This document shows positions 46,991-59,900 of a stretch of DNA of 64,000 bases, in pieces. Below the pieces are notes generated by a model. It was not told the origin of the DNA and searched no databases. It saw nothing but the letters and a program-made list of their open reading frames with translations. Location of the stretch: assembly GCF_000002075.1 (NCBI RefSeq), contig NW_004797534.1:394908-458907 (forward strand), in the 5' to 3' direction. This DNA comes from Aplysia californica. Taxonomy: Eukaryota > Mollusca > Gastropoda > Aplysiida > Aplysiidae. Both the position numbers and the translations under genes were made by a program. Within the stretch, counting starts at the first letter, position 1. Each line of letters starts with the position of its first letter.

Positions 46991-49900
46991 ATTCAAAGTC
47001 AAAATTGAGCTTGACACATTGGCACAATTCAAATTCAATGAGAGGTGATACTGTATCATGATAGATGGGCAAAATGTTGCGCTGAATGAATAACACCCAA
47101 GAACGAGCAAGAGATCACGGGGAGCGCCAGAAAGAAGTCTGGAAGGACAAGATCAGCTGACACACAAATCAAAGGAAATTTCACAGAGGGGGAGACATCC
47201 TGCCATGTAAAGAGTCCAATATACGCAGGAATATGGCTCTGAATCTTCAAAACTGTCGAAAATCAATGCGTACAAAACGGTGCATGGCTGAATTCAAGAG
47301 GCTGGGCTTGAGGCTTATCGCGGGTCAAGAAATATAATAGACCCCACCAAATGTTTCTCGTTTGGCATGGGGTAGAGGGGAGTGCTAAAGTGAAAAAAAA
47401 AATGTATTTGACTTCAAATTTGTTATTTGGTATCAGTTTTGAATTGACCATGAATTTGATACTAAACGCTGAGATCATTATGATTATAGTAGTTTTGTTT
47501 CTATAAACAATGTACAGACTTCAACATAAGTTAAAACTTACAAACACTCTGAATGGTCTTCTTGGGTCGACCTGCATGCGGGCGTTCTTTGACTGATCCA
47601 GTGGCTTGATGGCGCTGCCTCAAGCGGATAATGACAGAGTGTGACACTGCAAACCTTCTGGCAACTTCTTGAGCTCCAACTCCATCCGTGCAGCACGTAG
47701 TGGTTTTGCCACTTTAGGAAGCTTTGCAGTATGCATTGGTAACCCATTAACACTTTCAGAGCAAAAAAAATTTGAAACATTCCTTGCTGTCTTTTTGGGG
47801 GGGGATTGTTAAAAAAATCAGGGCTGTCTGTCAAGGTTGTCCCTACCTTATGTTGAAGTCTGTATAAAAATGTAGATTTTTGGGGCACTTCCAATACATG
47901 ATTTTAAACATAAATTTTTTGAAATCCCCCGAAACTCCTAACAGTAAATATAAACTTTCTCATTGTGATATTTTTGGTTGGATTTGAGGATACAGCACAT
48001 GATAATGTACCGGTACATCATGTATTTCCCTTTGAAATTTATGTAAATTCAACCCGTTATCATCAGGAGAGCTCATAACTTCCCTTTTCTAAATTCAAGA
48101 TAGACCTTGAATGATTACAACATTTTTTTTTTAATGCACGAGAGCTTAAAACTTGTGCAAAAACATGTTCTTGGGCAAAACATGCTGTCTACGAAAATGG
48201 TCGTACAACTGCAGTGCACTGCAAGTACATCTAGTGTCTAGCATAATATGAGGCAAACTTTGCACTGTACTCAGAGGCAGGTAGTAGGGGCTACCTGTGT
48301 GTGGACATTGGTGTTGCTGCTTACAGTTACAGCCCATCAAATTGAGATGTGATATTAAACAAATGATGAATATTTACATGAGTGAACATTTCATAACAAA
48401 AGGCAACTTGACTGCACAAAGAGCATTTGATAGAACAGAGAGAGAGAGAGAGAGAGAAAGAAAGAAGAGAAACACTCAAAAACGGGGTGCGAGTAGGTTT
48501 TGTTTCAGGCAATTAATGTCATGAATACATAAATATTCGCTTAACACTATACAGATTTACTTTTTAATGCCAGTTCATGTACATACCATAGCAAAGTATT
48601 CAACTCCAATACTGTATATATATTTACATCACCTCATCTCACTCTAACATGCTGCTTACATTTTTTACGTTAATGTTATGCTAATAGTTAATGTTCCTGA
48701 GAAAGAATCTCTTACTGGCTGTTACAACTACAAATTCATACACGTACTGCGACACAGTATTTCCGACAGCTGAGAGGAAGTAAATGCACAGAATCCATAT
48801 TTCAACATTACGTGTTTATTTTTATTCATTTTTGCAGTATCATTTATAGAAAAAAGTATTTCCCTTCCAAGCTGTACAGTAAATGCTCATCTCATTCTTC
48901 TAAGCCGGAATATTCACAAACTCTCGACAAAACATAAAAAATATAATAATAATATAGTGTTCCTTTTCACGGATGACTTCAAAATGCCTTAGAGCAGTGT
49001 GTAATTGGTTTTGGAGTCTTTACACCCTAAATTAGGAAATATATTAATTTTTGACAACCATGTAATAAAAAATAAAAAGTCTGTAATAGCCTTTAAAAGA
49101 TGTACAGATACAGATAATATATACCATACTATAAAACACTACATACAATTCAATTCACATAGAGAAAGTTTCATTCACTTACAGATCTAATATTATTATT
49201 AGGTCTAAATGTTGGCAGGCATCTCAGTCTTTAGGAACTATTTTTAAAAAGTTGCACTCTCATATTTTGATGTGAATACTGGTGTCCCTAAGATCGGGTG
49301 TAAGCCAAAACTCAGCTCAAACAGACACCTCTGATTTATCACTATGACACACCTCAGTTCAACAGTTCAATCCTTATACTAAGTTACCAGAAGAACTATC
49401 ACCAAAATTCAGTAGGCAGTATTCATTAACTCTTGTCCTGCGTCTGCTGAGATGCGAATCTTATCAGCAACTGATTACGTCGGACATTCCGGGCAGGCCG
49501 CCGGGGTCACTCAGTGCGTACTGTTGGTGTACAACGCGCGCGCCTGGAAATGTGTGTTTTCACCATGAATACCGCGGGAGTGTGTTAATCGATGATGAAA
49601 ATAACGCTTTATCTTTTATAGCTTTCTATTTATAAAGTGTTGTGAACACATGAATAACCCCCTCTCATAAGCTGATAAGACATTACGACTAGTTACGCCC
49701 ATTCGAATAACCTTTTTAGATGCTCTTGTTCTTATGAATGACCTGGGGTTCGAAAGGGGATGATATAGGTCAATTTCCGAATGTTTTGCACTCAAATTGT
49801 TCTTTTTACGTGAACAATGGTATTCAAAATTATCAAAAAAGCTTATTTTTTATCAGGTAGCATCATTTCATACAAAATCAAGCTCATTTGAAAGATTTTG

Positions 49901-50084
49901 TGTAGGAAAAAGGAAGTCTTGTTTCCCGACTATCTTTTTGAGCTCCTTATGTCTAAGTGGGTCAATGCGTTCTATAATTTCATTGGATGAACATCTAGAG
50001 CTACCAACTTGGCGTGTTTTGAATGAGACGTATGCCTCGATTACGAACCAACGCAGGCGGTTCTAGAAGAAGGCCACAAACGCA
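46991..50084. other. Intergenic stretch, no gene recognised
   Basis: AT-rich, with no coding exon I can support. TTAACTCTTGTCCTGCG near 49427 resembles the left ends of TTAA-bounded MITEs, but I found no clear right end. A (GA)n run lies near 48438. Confidence 0.45.
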
Positions 50085-50450
50085 CACAAACTCAAGCAGA
50101 CTGTTGCACACACACTTGATCTGCGTGAAAGCAGATCTGACGCGGGACCCAAATTGAATGGAAGACGATGCTCGACGCGCATGCGCTGAGCCAGGGGCCA
50201 GACTGACGTGGGACCAGAACACAGGCGAGGTGCCGAAATAGGCTTATCGGGCGACATAAACCCGGCCCCGGCAGGACGAGGGTTAAAGAACACTAGAAAG
50301 GAGGAGCAAACAAAACAGAACATATACTTGTACAACATTCAAGGACATATGTCCAAAAATCATTTTAAAAAGAAAAAAAGGAACACCCAAATAAATAACA
50401 TGTACATGATGCAGCTCTGCTCTTCAATTTTGTTCCGTTCAGTTCCTTAG
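50085..50450 (+). mobile_element. Possible LINE 5' fragment with a 2A-like start
   Basis: A plus-strand frame reads LSGDINPAPAGRGLKNTRKE and shortly after NIYLYNIQGHMSKN. Several invertebrate LINE ORFs start with an SGD-x-x-x-NPGP 2A-like stretch before an endonuclease beginning with an N-I-Q/N-G motif, and this looks like a degraded version. The segment is GC-rich and includes GCGCATGCGC near 50177, a palindrome close to the NRF-1 site. Homology is weak. Confidence 0.3.
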
Positions 50451-50861
50451 TACTTTTCCCAACATCACCCCCATTAAAATAAAGGGAGATTAAATCATCC
50501 TCATTAATGTAACATATTTGAACAACATATATTCAAAGTTTGAGCCAACAGGGAGTTAACACTGGTCTTTCAGCGAAAATGTTACATTTGCTTGTTATCC
50601 TGTCTCGGGACCATGAGCATGGTCTATCTTTCAACAAACATGAAATTCAACAGAAAAAAGAAATTGTTTAATTATACATTACTAGACCAAAATCTGAAAT
50701 GCCATGACCATTGACAAAAAGGGAGTCCTTTTTTCCTTGCGACAAACATGCCCAACCCATCAACAACAGTTTTTCGTATTCCCCACACCTATACTGACAT
50801 TAGTTCAACATTGGACTGTACATATTATTTGTACACTTATTTACAATCACAGTTGTGATAT

Positions 50862-50867
50862 TTTATT
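50862..50867 (-). promoter_or_regulatory. Candidate polyadenylation signal for KNL1
   Basis: TTTATT on the plus strand is AATAAA on the minus strand, about 75 bp beyond the KNL1 stop codon. Position and sequence suit a short 3' UTR. Confidence 0.5.
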
Positions 50868-50940
50868 GTAGCTGTAATAATAAAACACACAAACACATAA
50901 GCCGTATGTACAAATTCAACAGAGCGTAATAGAAGAGACA

Positions 50941-53900
50941 TCATCTTAGGTCAACTTTTGATAGTAATTCCTCCACAGTTGATATAACGCGGGATACATG
51001 GCCCCGACCTCCCGACACTCCTCTCACCATTTCTTCCAGATGATTTAATCTGAAATAAAAAAGGAAGAAAGAATTCTCACTGAGTACTGATTAAATAGTT
51101 TGCTCCACTGTTCTCTTTCAGTTGATTCAGTTGTAAAAAAACAAAGAAAAATGGTTAAAGGAGAACCACAAGAGCAAATCTCAAGCCACAAAAACTACAA
51201 TTATTTTGGATCATAAAAAGCCTGCATTACATACAGTATAATAAGAAACTCAAACTTCTGTGGATCAGTTTTGATGGTGAGCCCATCACCTATCTACTAA
51301 TTTTGTTAACAATCATTGCCAATAACATGGTCACAAGAGTACCTGTTGGAGGCAGAGCATTATCAACTTCAACACTTTACACAGAAGGGAAAGCAGTATT
51401 ACTGCTTCCTTTTTGTAGAAGATAGTATTTAGTCGAGTTGGTCCCCCTCCTCAGTCACATGTTTTCGACAGGGAGTTTTGAAGTGAACATTGAAAGCAAA
51501 CTTGAGCATGGCTTCCCATGAACATCCGTATCATATTACTGTTCACATTGGACAATAATAATAATAACCACAACAACAATTTTATCCATGGAAAATATGC
51601 CTGACCTATTATATCAAGTATCTCAACATATGCTCTGAGGCAGCACATACCTGACATCACCAGACTGAACTGTAAGTGTCCAACGTGGACAGTCCATAGG
51701 CCACGCATCCAGTGTAGTCTGTAGCAGAACCTTGCTGCGTGTTCCCCTGTCTCTAACCACCACAGTCAAACTGAAAGATTGAAATCAGGGAAGTAGTAAA
51801 AATCTAACATCTAGCTTCCATTCTTTTTAAAAATTTCTACAATTCAAGTACATAATAAAGAAAGGTAGCAATGATTCTTTCATCTCAACTTTCCTCAAAG
51901 ACAGCATTGGTAACAGAACACTTTGTACTTAAACTTTAAACATATATGTGTGTGTGCCTGGAGAAAAATCCCACTTATCTTCAATTGAGCAACGGAGTGA
52001 AAAGGTCAAAGAAGTTGTACTTGGTCAAATATTTTGTTCCATCCAACGTTTAACCATTTCTTAACACTAGAAGAGCTCAGCGTTTCACCGAAAGTAACCC
52101 GCTAAAAATGCCCCGTCGCCACGGCCAATCGGTTGCAAGCACAGGGGTTTGGCCGAGGTATATCAACTGCGTTACCTGAGATGTATACCTGCTACTGAAA
52201 AATGACCATTTACGGCTCAACAGATGATAAAAGGCATATAAAACCATATATCTTTTCTTAAAGCTCATAAAATGAATCATTCAAAAATGATAAGCGATCA
52301 AATACATACAAACAAAGGGCAAAACGCGATAAACCTAACAATTAGTACATTAGCACAGCGGAACAAGTGATAACACATAGCGTGTAGTCACTCATCTGGA
52401 TCGCGTCACTTTATCGATCGATATTTTGGCCAAGAGACGCCCTACGAGGTCAAGACAACTTGCAATGTCATTAGTCACTATTTATAACTTATAACTGTAA
52501 TTTACTACGTCATTTTCCTTAAGGAACACTGAAATTTTCCATTGAAAAAGGTCAGCGTCTATGCCCTTTATCTAGGGCCTGCACGCTTCCTGGTCGAAGT
52601 AGGTCAGCCCTATATATAGGGCCTGCGTGCTTCCCGGGTAGCCCGGCTCACGCCTTTTGCCTTTATATAGGGCCTGCACGCTTCCATGATTAATAACATG
52701 CTGAAATGATTTTTTTGTGTTTTAGTAGAGGTTTTACAGCGCTCACAACTGCATAAGGTCATAAGAGCGCCAAAGGGTGGATGTCAAAAGAGAAGTCCTT
52801 ACAGGGAATCAGACTTACTCTGCTCATCTCTCTAGCTTCAACAGCACAAAGTCTGCTTCGACTATCAAGGCACCCGGGAAATAGCGGGTCACAAGACTGT
52901 GACAAACATACAAAAGAAGTTTAGGAAAATGACGATAGTAAGGATTTGGAAAGAAAAGGCAGCAGTTCCCTGTTGTAGTTCAAGCACGACATTGTTGGAT
53001 CAGCCCATTTACAATTCTACTGTGCATTAGAACGAGAAATGTCCCCCCTTTGGGAATGGCCTAAAGACACTTCAGTCAGTGGCACCGCCACGAGGGTTGG
53101 AAAGAATTCTATAATATTCTGGGTCTAAATATTTTTAATTGATTATTTTTGTAACATGTACAGTCGAACCTGCCCTGACGGCCACCTCTATAAGACGGCC
53201 ACCTGTACAAACGGTCACTTTCCATTTCCCCCCTTGCGTTTTTTCTATATAATTTAACTGTGTAAGACGGCACCTGTCCAACGCGGCCACCATATTTTAA
53301 CACACAACCACTACCGCACTGAGCAAAAACACCTGTCTTAGACGGCCACCTTAGTGACTCCATTACGTTTTGTCATAAATTGTGCACTGGCCCCGGGAGT
53401 TGTGGGCGAGCCGTCATAATCCAATCACTTGTTGTTGTTAGGTAGTCCCTCCAACCGATCATGTTGCATAGGCCCCTCCCACTGTTGACCAATAACTACC
53501 AATTTTCAGCTGCTGGTGAGGTAAGCGTGTGATCCCTCGTAACCCATAAGCCCCGCCCAGAACTCATTTCTCAAATCGTAAGTGAGATGAGTGGTCACTG
53601 TTTACCCAGTCTGTAACAAAGTAACAGAGGACGTCAACATGAACTTGCGACAGAAGCGTCGCTCATTCTCCGAGTGGTGGCGACCCACGTATTTGTTTTA
53701 ACATGGCACTCGGTCTTCCTCGTCCGATACATTTAGTTTTATTGTCACCCTTGCGCAAAATCAGCAAAAAAATATAAATAACAAACAAAATACAAACCAA
53801 CAACAACAGAAACAACAACAACGCAGCAACTTTCGATTGGGACTTCAGATGGGAATGGTTTATTTTCTTCATCTTGATCAGTCCTGCCTAAGACGGCCAC

Positions 53901-56900
53901 CTGTCTTATACGACCACTTTTCTCCTTGACAATGGGTGGCTGTCTTACACAGGTTTGACTGTACTTGACAAAGGCTAAAAATGGGCTAGAAATTGGGTTT
54001 TTCTCCAAACTTTTTTTTGACACCCCGTGTTACAAAATGTGGCACATCTTTAAAGCTACTAAAGATATTTGAAAATGTAAGAAACTGCGTGTTCAGCATT
54101 GATGAATTTGCTACAACAACAAACAAACAAAAAAAGCCCTTATTTCAATATATCAAAAATTTCCAACAACTGGGATCTTTCTCCAGGCATACACACATAT
54201 ACTCACCAAACACACACGAAAACTAAATTTAGGAAAATCCTGATATTTTCTCTGCGAAAATTTGCCAGATGAAAAGGTTTGGCTCATTTTAGGTATTTAC
54301 CGACACTTGTAAGTTAGAAATTTCCAAACTTTCCAACATTATTGCATATTTCCCCAAAAGATGACTTACCTTTTCCTGTCTATGGCCAATTCCTGTTTCA
54401 GATGGACAAGTTTCAGTTCTTGGCTCAGGTGTCGGGCTTTGGACACAGATTCTGAAACTTCTGACAGCAGCTGTGGGGCAGACAGACAATGCAGAACATG
54501 AGAATAACACATCACCATACTGTAAATACAGAACTTTGGGTTTTTTTTTAAACTTTATTTATCCATGAGGGAAATTTTGGGAGGATATATCAGAACATCA
54601 ATACACAAAGATTCAGCATCAACACAGAAATGCACTCAGCACATTCATGTTTTCTGAGAGCACATAATTTTTAGATGAAAAGAGGAAATTATTAACACTA
54701 GCATAAATTTTCAGCCAACCAGCCTTGAATTTACACCAGGGGAACTACCTCAAGTCGTGGGATTTCAGGAACTTACCGGATGGAAAATACATTAAAAAAG
54801 TTGACATCATGAAAATGAACTAAAACAACTACAAGTAATCCGTGATCTGCCACATTTCATAACTTCCATTAGATTTCTGGAAAAGATGCACCCTATCGTA
54901 TGTGAAAGGTTAGTTTAGTTTTAGTAGAGATTTTACGGCGCTTGCAACTGCATGAGGTCATATGAGCGCCAGAAGATTAGAGGTGTTACAAGAGAGTAAC
55001 AAACATAAAAAAGAAGAAGGGGAGATAAGGACGATAGACATTTGATAGGAAATAAGAAGCAGACCACACCAGAGCACCCGCCAACCACCCGCTTAGAGGT
55101 GTTACAAGAGAGTAACAAACATAACAAGAAGAAGGGGAACTAAGGACAATAGATGTTTGATTAATGAAAAAAGAAGCAAACCACACCAGAGCACCCGCCA
55201 ACCACCCATATGTGAAAGGTTGTAAATATTTTTCTGCCATTACCGCACATTTTAAACAAGGTCTGAGGCTGGCTTCTTCAATATTGCTTGTCAAGACTAA
55301 CCCAGGCAGAGTGGGATACAACATCCCAAAAGATAGACAGAGATACTCCACAAAAAAAATAACTCCCCAAAATCCACGTCTTCAGCATGCAACAGCAAAG
55401 AGCCTGTTACATCACAGATGCCAGTCTTATCATACGTGATCAGACAAGAGCATTTCAGTCAACACTGAAGGACAGTCACACATAAAAGCACACAAAAGTC
55501 TACCTGTCCCAGGGTGTTGTAGTCCTTGTACTTCCGTTGCAGTTCGCTGCAGTCAAGGCTCGTATATACCAGGTCATGGGACAACTTGGCCCATGGTCGA
55601 CTGTTAGCTAAAAGAGGAAGAGAATCGGGAACACTTTATATAGGATTTGCCTACTTTTTCATTGTCTTACTGCCAAGCGTAAAAACTACAATCTAACACA
55701 AAAATGTGGGGGGGAAAAGTTTATTCCAATAAATTTCTAAAATATATAGCAAATGAGCCATATAATTGGATACTTTTTAAACATAATAAAACGCAATCAA
55801 AGAACTGTTTTATACATTGGTACATTATTTTGATTATATTATTTATATGTCTGGGAGATTTTTCTGAAATAAAACTGCCAGAAGTGAGCAGCTCGGCAAG
55901 TGTAAAACACATTGAAGAACTTTTGTTATAATAATAATATTCAATTAGCAAACTCATTTTCTCTCAGCTTTTTAAAGCAAGTTCCTCCTTTACTCAAGTC
56001 ATTTTGAAAAAGCGGGAAACTTAATCCCCAAGTAATATTTACTCTAATCACTATTTTGGGTGACAGATTAGAGGCACAAAACAAAACAGGTGTCTTTCCC
56101 GACTATGTACGAATGGGAACAAAGTATTCTTTTCAGCTCTAACATAGCCATCATTAATTAACACAATCCCACCTGCTGAGTACACCAAAGACATCCTGTA
56201 CCTGGCCAAGCAAAGTACCACTGGACCCAACAGACCAACTATCACATTCAGACAACACCAGCTGAAACAAAAGTGCTCACCAGCCAATCTGGACTTGCGC
56301 GTCACTCCCAAAATCTTCCGATCTTTGTCTCCAGGTGAGGTTGTTTGAATACATAGTACAACGGTGTTGAACAAAAATCCAAACTGTATCTCTCTCGCAC
56401 TTTTGTGCAGAATGCTCCATTCTGAGAGACTGTAATGAAGATCAGTAGAAGACATATCAAGAAATCATTCTATAAACACAATCCACTCAAAGAAACACAT
56501 ATATCATTAACCCTATCCGTGCGTCATGTTTTACTATTGTATCCAAATCGACATGGGGAACTCTGAGCCAGCACTTTCCAAAGAGGAAATTTACTCGTTA
56601 ATCCGATCCGTACGCTTTGCATAGCAGTTTGTCAAAATGACTTTTTAAGAAATACTGAAAGTTTCAAAGAGATCTTCGAACTAGAAGTATTCTAAAATGT
56701 GAAGAATACAACCCCTGGGGTACAAAATGACCCCCGTCCACAGACAGGGTTAAATAACCTATTTTTAAAAAGTGAAGAAAAAAAAATTATTATTTAAACA
56801 ACAAGAACTGACTCATAAAAAGTCTTGTATCACAATAAATGTTTTTAAAAAATTTAACCTACACAAATTATAACCAAAGACATTAAAAAAAATTTCTGAT

Positions 56901-59900
56901 CCAGATCAAGCACACACAATCTATCAAATTAACAACCAGTACCATAACATACCTGCTCATCCAAGTCAGCTGCTCTTCCAGTAGATCCCGGGCCGAGTCA
57001 CATTCCTGCAAACGTTTCCCAACCTCAACGTTACCTTGTTTGACGTGGGACAACTGACTATTGAGAGCTTCACACTGACCCCGCGTCTCCTCCGTCTCCC
57101 TATAGGTAAGTTAATTGAAAAATACCATTAAAACAGAAAAAAAAAGAAGAGAACAAAGCTAGAACAATAAAAGAAACAATGCTGGAGAAGGTAAAGAGAG
57201 AATACTCAAGTTTATTTTAAGACCTTAATTCACAGAACTACAATGCCAGTCTAGTAAGAGAAAAAAGTATTTTTTCTACGATGGCCAATCTCAGCTGAGA
57301 AAATTTTTGTTCAATTCCTCAGCTTTAGCAATAGGAATAAAATGCCATGGACTCAAATTGAAAATCATAGCACAAAACAGAATACAAAATTTTTGGTCTT
57401 TTTTAATAGACAACGAAAGATCCAGGAAAAATAAGTAGAATATCTATTTTTGTAGCCACAAGCTCCTGCAAGAGGCAGATATTCCTGTCAAGCACATTCT
57501 GTCTGTGGACCGTTGAATGCGAAAGTTGAATAGGACAGAAAAGAGAAGAAAAGAACAGGACTAGATAGTATCAAGGGATAGAGAGGTGAGACAGACTTTC
57601 TGACATGATAAAAAATCCTAGAAATGTTTTCTATTAAAAAATCAAACCCAGTACCAAAACAAATGGTTACATCTCCATTCCCAGACAACCTCTTCCCTAC
57701 TGGGCAGATATTGCACAAATAACTTCCATTGTCCTTTCATTGCTACCAAAAGCACACACAACTGTTTAGTCTTTTGTTTGACATTTTCAAAGGACACAAG
57801 AAAAAACTTTGAAAGCTCAGAAATGTGACCAACACATGAATTACAAACAAAATATATACATAAACACTAACAAACAGAAAACAAAAATACACCTAAACAG
57901 TAGTTTTTCAAAGTCAGAACTTAAAAAAGCACAAACCTTTGAACTTTTTGGTGTTCATCCTGCTTTAGAGCCATGTCTGTCAAAAAGAGAAATGGTAAAT
58001 TTCACTTAAAGTTATTCTCGTTTCATGAAAACGTCTTTTTGATATTGTACCTATCTTTTTCTGCCCCCAAGAGCAACAAAGAACAAGGAAAAGAAATGTA
58101 ACTACTCTTTCTTCCTTTTACTATTTTACAACTTTCAAAGACTTTTGTCAATTATTTTTCAAAATAGTCTGGACGTTGAGAGAGAAAAATGTTCCTTTCC
58201 AAATGTGAGCAGAAAAGCTAAATCTAGCTATAATCCGTTGCTTACATTCTGACCTTCAACATACGAGTATAAATATCCCAGTAGTTCAACATTTCCATCA
58301 CAAAAAGTCAATAGAATAGAAAGAACAAACTAAAGCAAACTGGCTTTTTTTATTAACACAAAAAAGTGACATCATCAAAGTGTGTCTTGAGCATAAATGA
58401 GACAATAAGTTGGTGGCCCAGTGGTAAAAGGCTACCGCACTCGTAATCGTGAGGTTGCGAGTCCAAGGGTTCGAGCCGCGGGCCTGACGTTGTGTCTTTG
58501 GGAAAGGCACTTTACACGAATTTTCCTCACTTCACCCAGGTGGGAATGGGTACCGGGCCACAGACAGCGAAAGATCTTGTCAATATGTTGGTGTTTTAGA
58601 GCCTATAAATGGTTGCTTGCACTGTATGCTTCCCAGGAATTGTTTCAGAATGCTCTCAGGTCTGCTGGGGTAATGGTACAGATTGTGAAGTACATAGAGC
58701 TTGCTGAAGAGCGGGGATTTGCGCTATACAAATGATATCTATTATCTATTATTAATTAGTATTTCTAATCTTTCAAATACTAAATACTAAACTGCTTTGA
58801 GGTAATTCTTTTTCAACATCATCTCATGTATCTATTACCTTCTTTATGAACCTTGCTGGTCTTGATGTCATGCAAGTCTGGAAAGCAGAAAAGAAGACAA
58901 GAGTTTTACCAAAAAAAACGAAAAAAAAACCCTATCAAACTCAACAAACCAGTTTAGTTTATAATATTGTTCTATCACAAACCAAGCTATGATCCACTCA
59001 ATATAATTGCCACAGCTATGGATCAAATTGTACTTTTCATTGTAGTAGTGTCATATATCAAGCCAAGTAAAAATGTCGTGATTTCATTTTACACCCACAG
59101 AAAAGATATCATAGCATTTTGTTTATAGGATCTAATTTCTGCTTAATTCACAAATCAACATTAATTCATTAAATTACATGGCATAAAAGACGAACATTTG
59201 AAGACTTTACAGCAAACTATAAGAAAAAGATAACGCAAAAGCCAAAAACACCGCAAACTTTTCCCAAAGTTTAGGAGCTTGATAAAAAAAACAACACCTA
59301 AAAACAAAAGATTTTATTTTTCAATGTACTCACACTGGTCTATCTGTGAATTAAGGCTTTGTAACTTTTCTGCTTGAGACATCACACTGTTCACGTCAGC
59401 TTCCAGGCTGCTGTGAGCCTCCTGTAAAGAGAAAGATTTTTAAAAAATTAAAAAATAAAATAATCAAAACTGCATTTCACCTAAAGAAGAAACTAAATGA
59501 CAACATTTTATACCTGGTTATACATGAATTGTAAGCATTTTCATGTAAGCGAAAAGGTGACATAAAAAATTTTTTTTTTTTAAATTGAGAAGAGAGGAGC
59601 CTCTCACGGCCTAGAGGTTAAGGTGTTGGCGTCTCATTCAGTGCTTCCACCGGCTGAAGCTGAAAAGTAAGGAAAATTCTGCCGGGGGTCTGGGGAAAAA
59701 TAGTGCTTTTACAGGGTTGAAAATGGCATTTGGGAGCCTGTTTAAAGAGATTGCCTGCAAACCATAACATTTATTTTTTCACCAACATTTTGTCTTGTTT
59801 GATTTCTTCACCAAGATCTACATAATATATTTCCATTGATGGCAATGTTTAAAATCAGGCTCCCCTTCCATTGCTACTATAATTCAATTAATTTGTCATC

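Noticed and set aside
49427-50557. A further TTAA-bounded element
   Set aside because: The left end resembles the MITEs, but the nearest right candidate (AGGGAGTTAA) shares too few bases to support an inverted pair.
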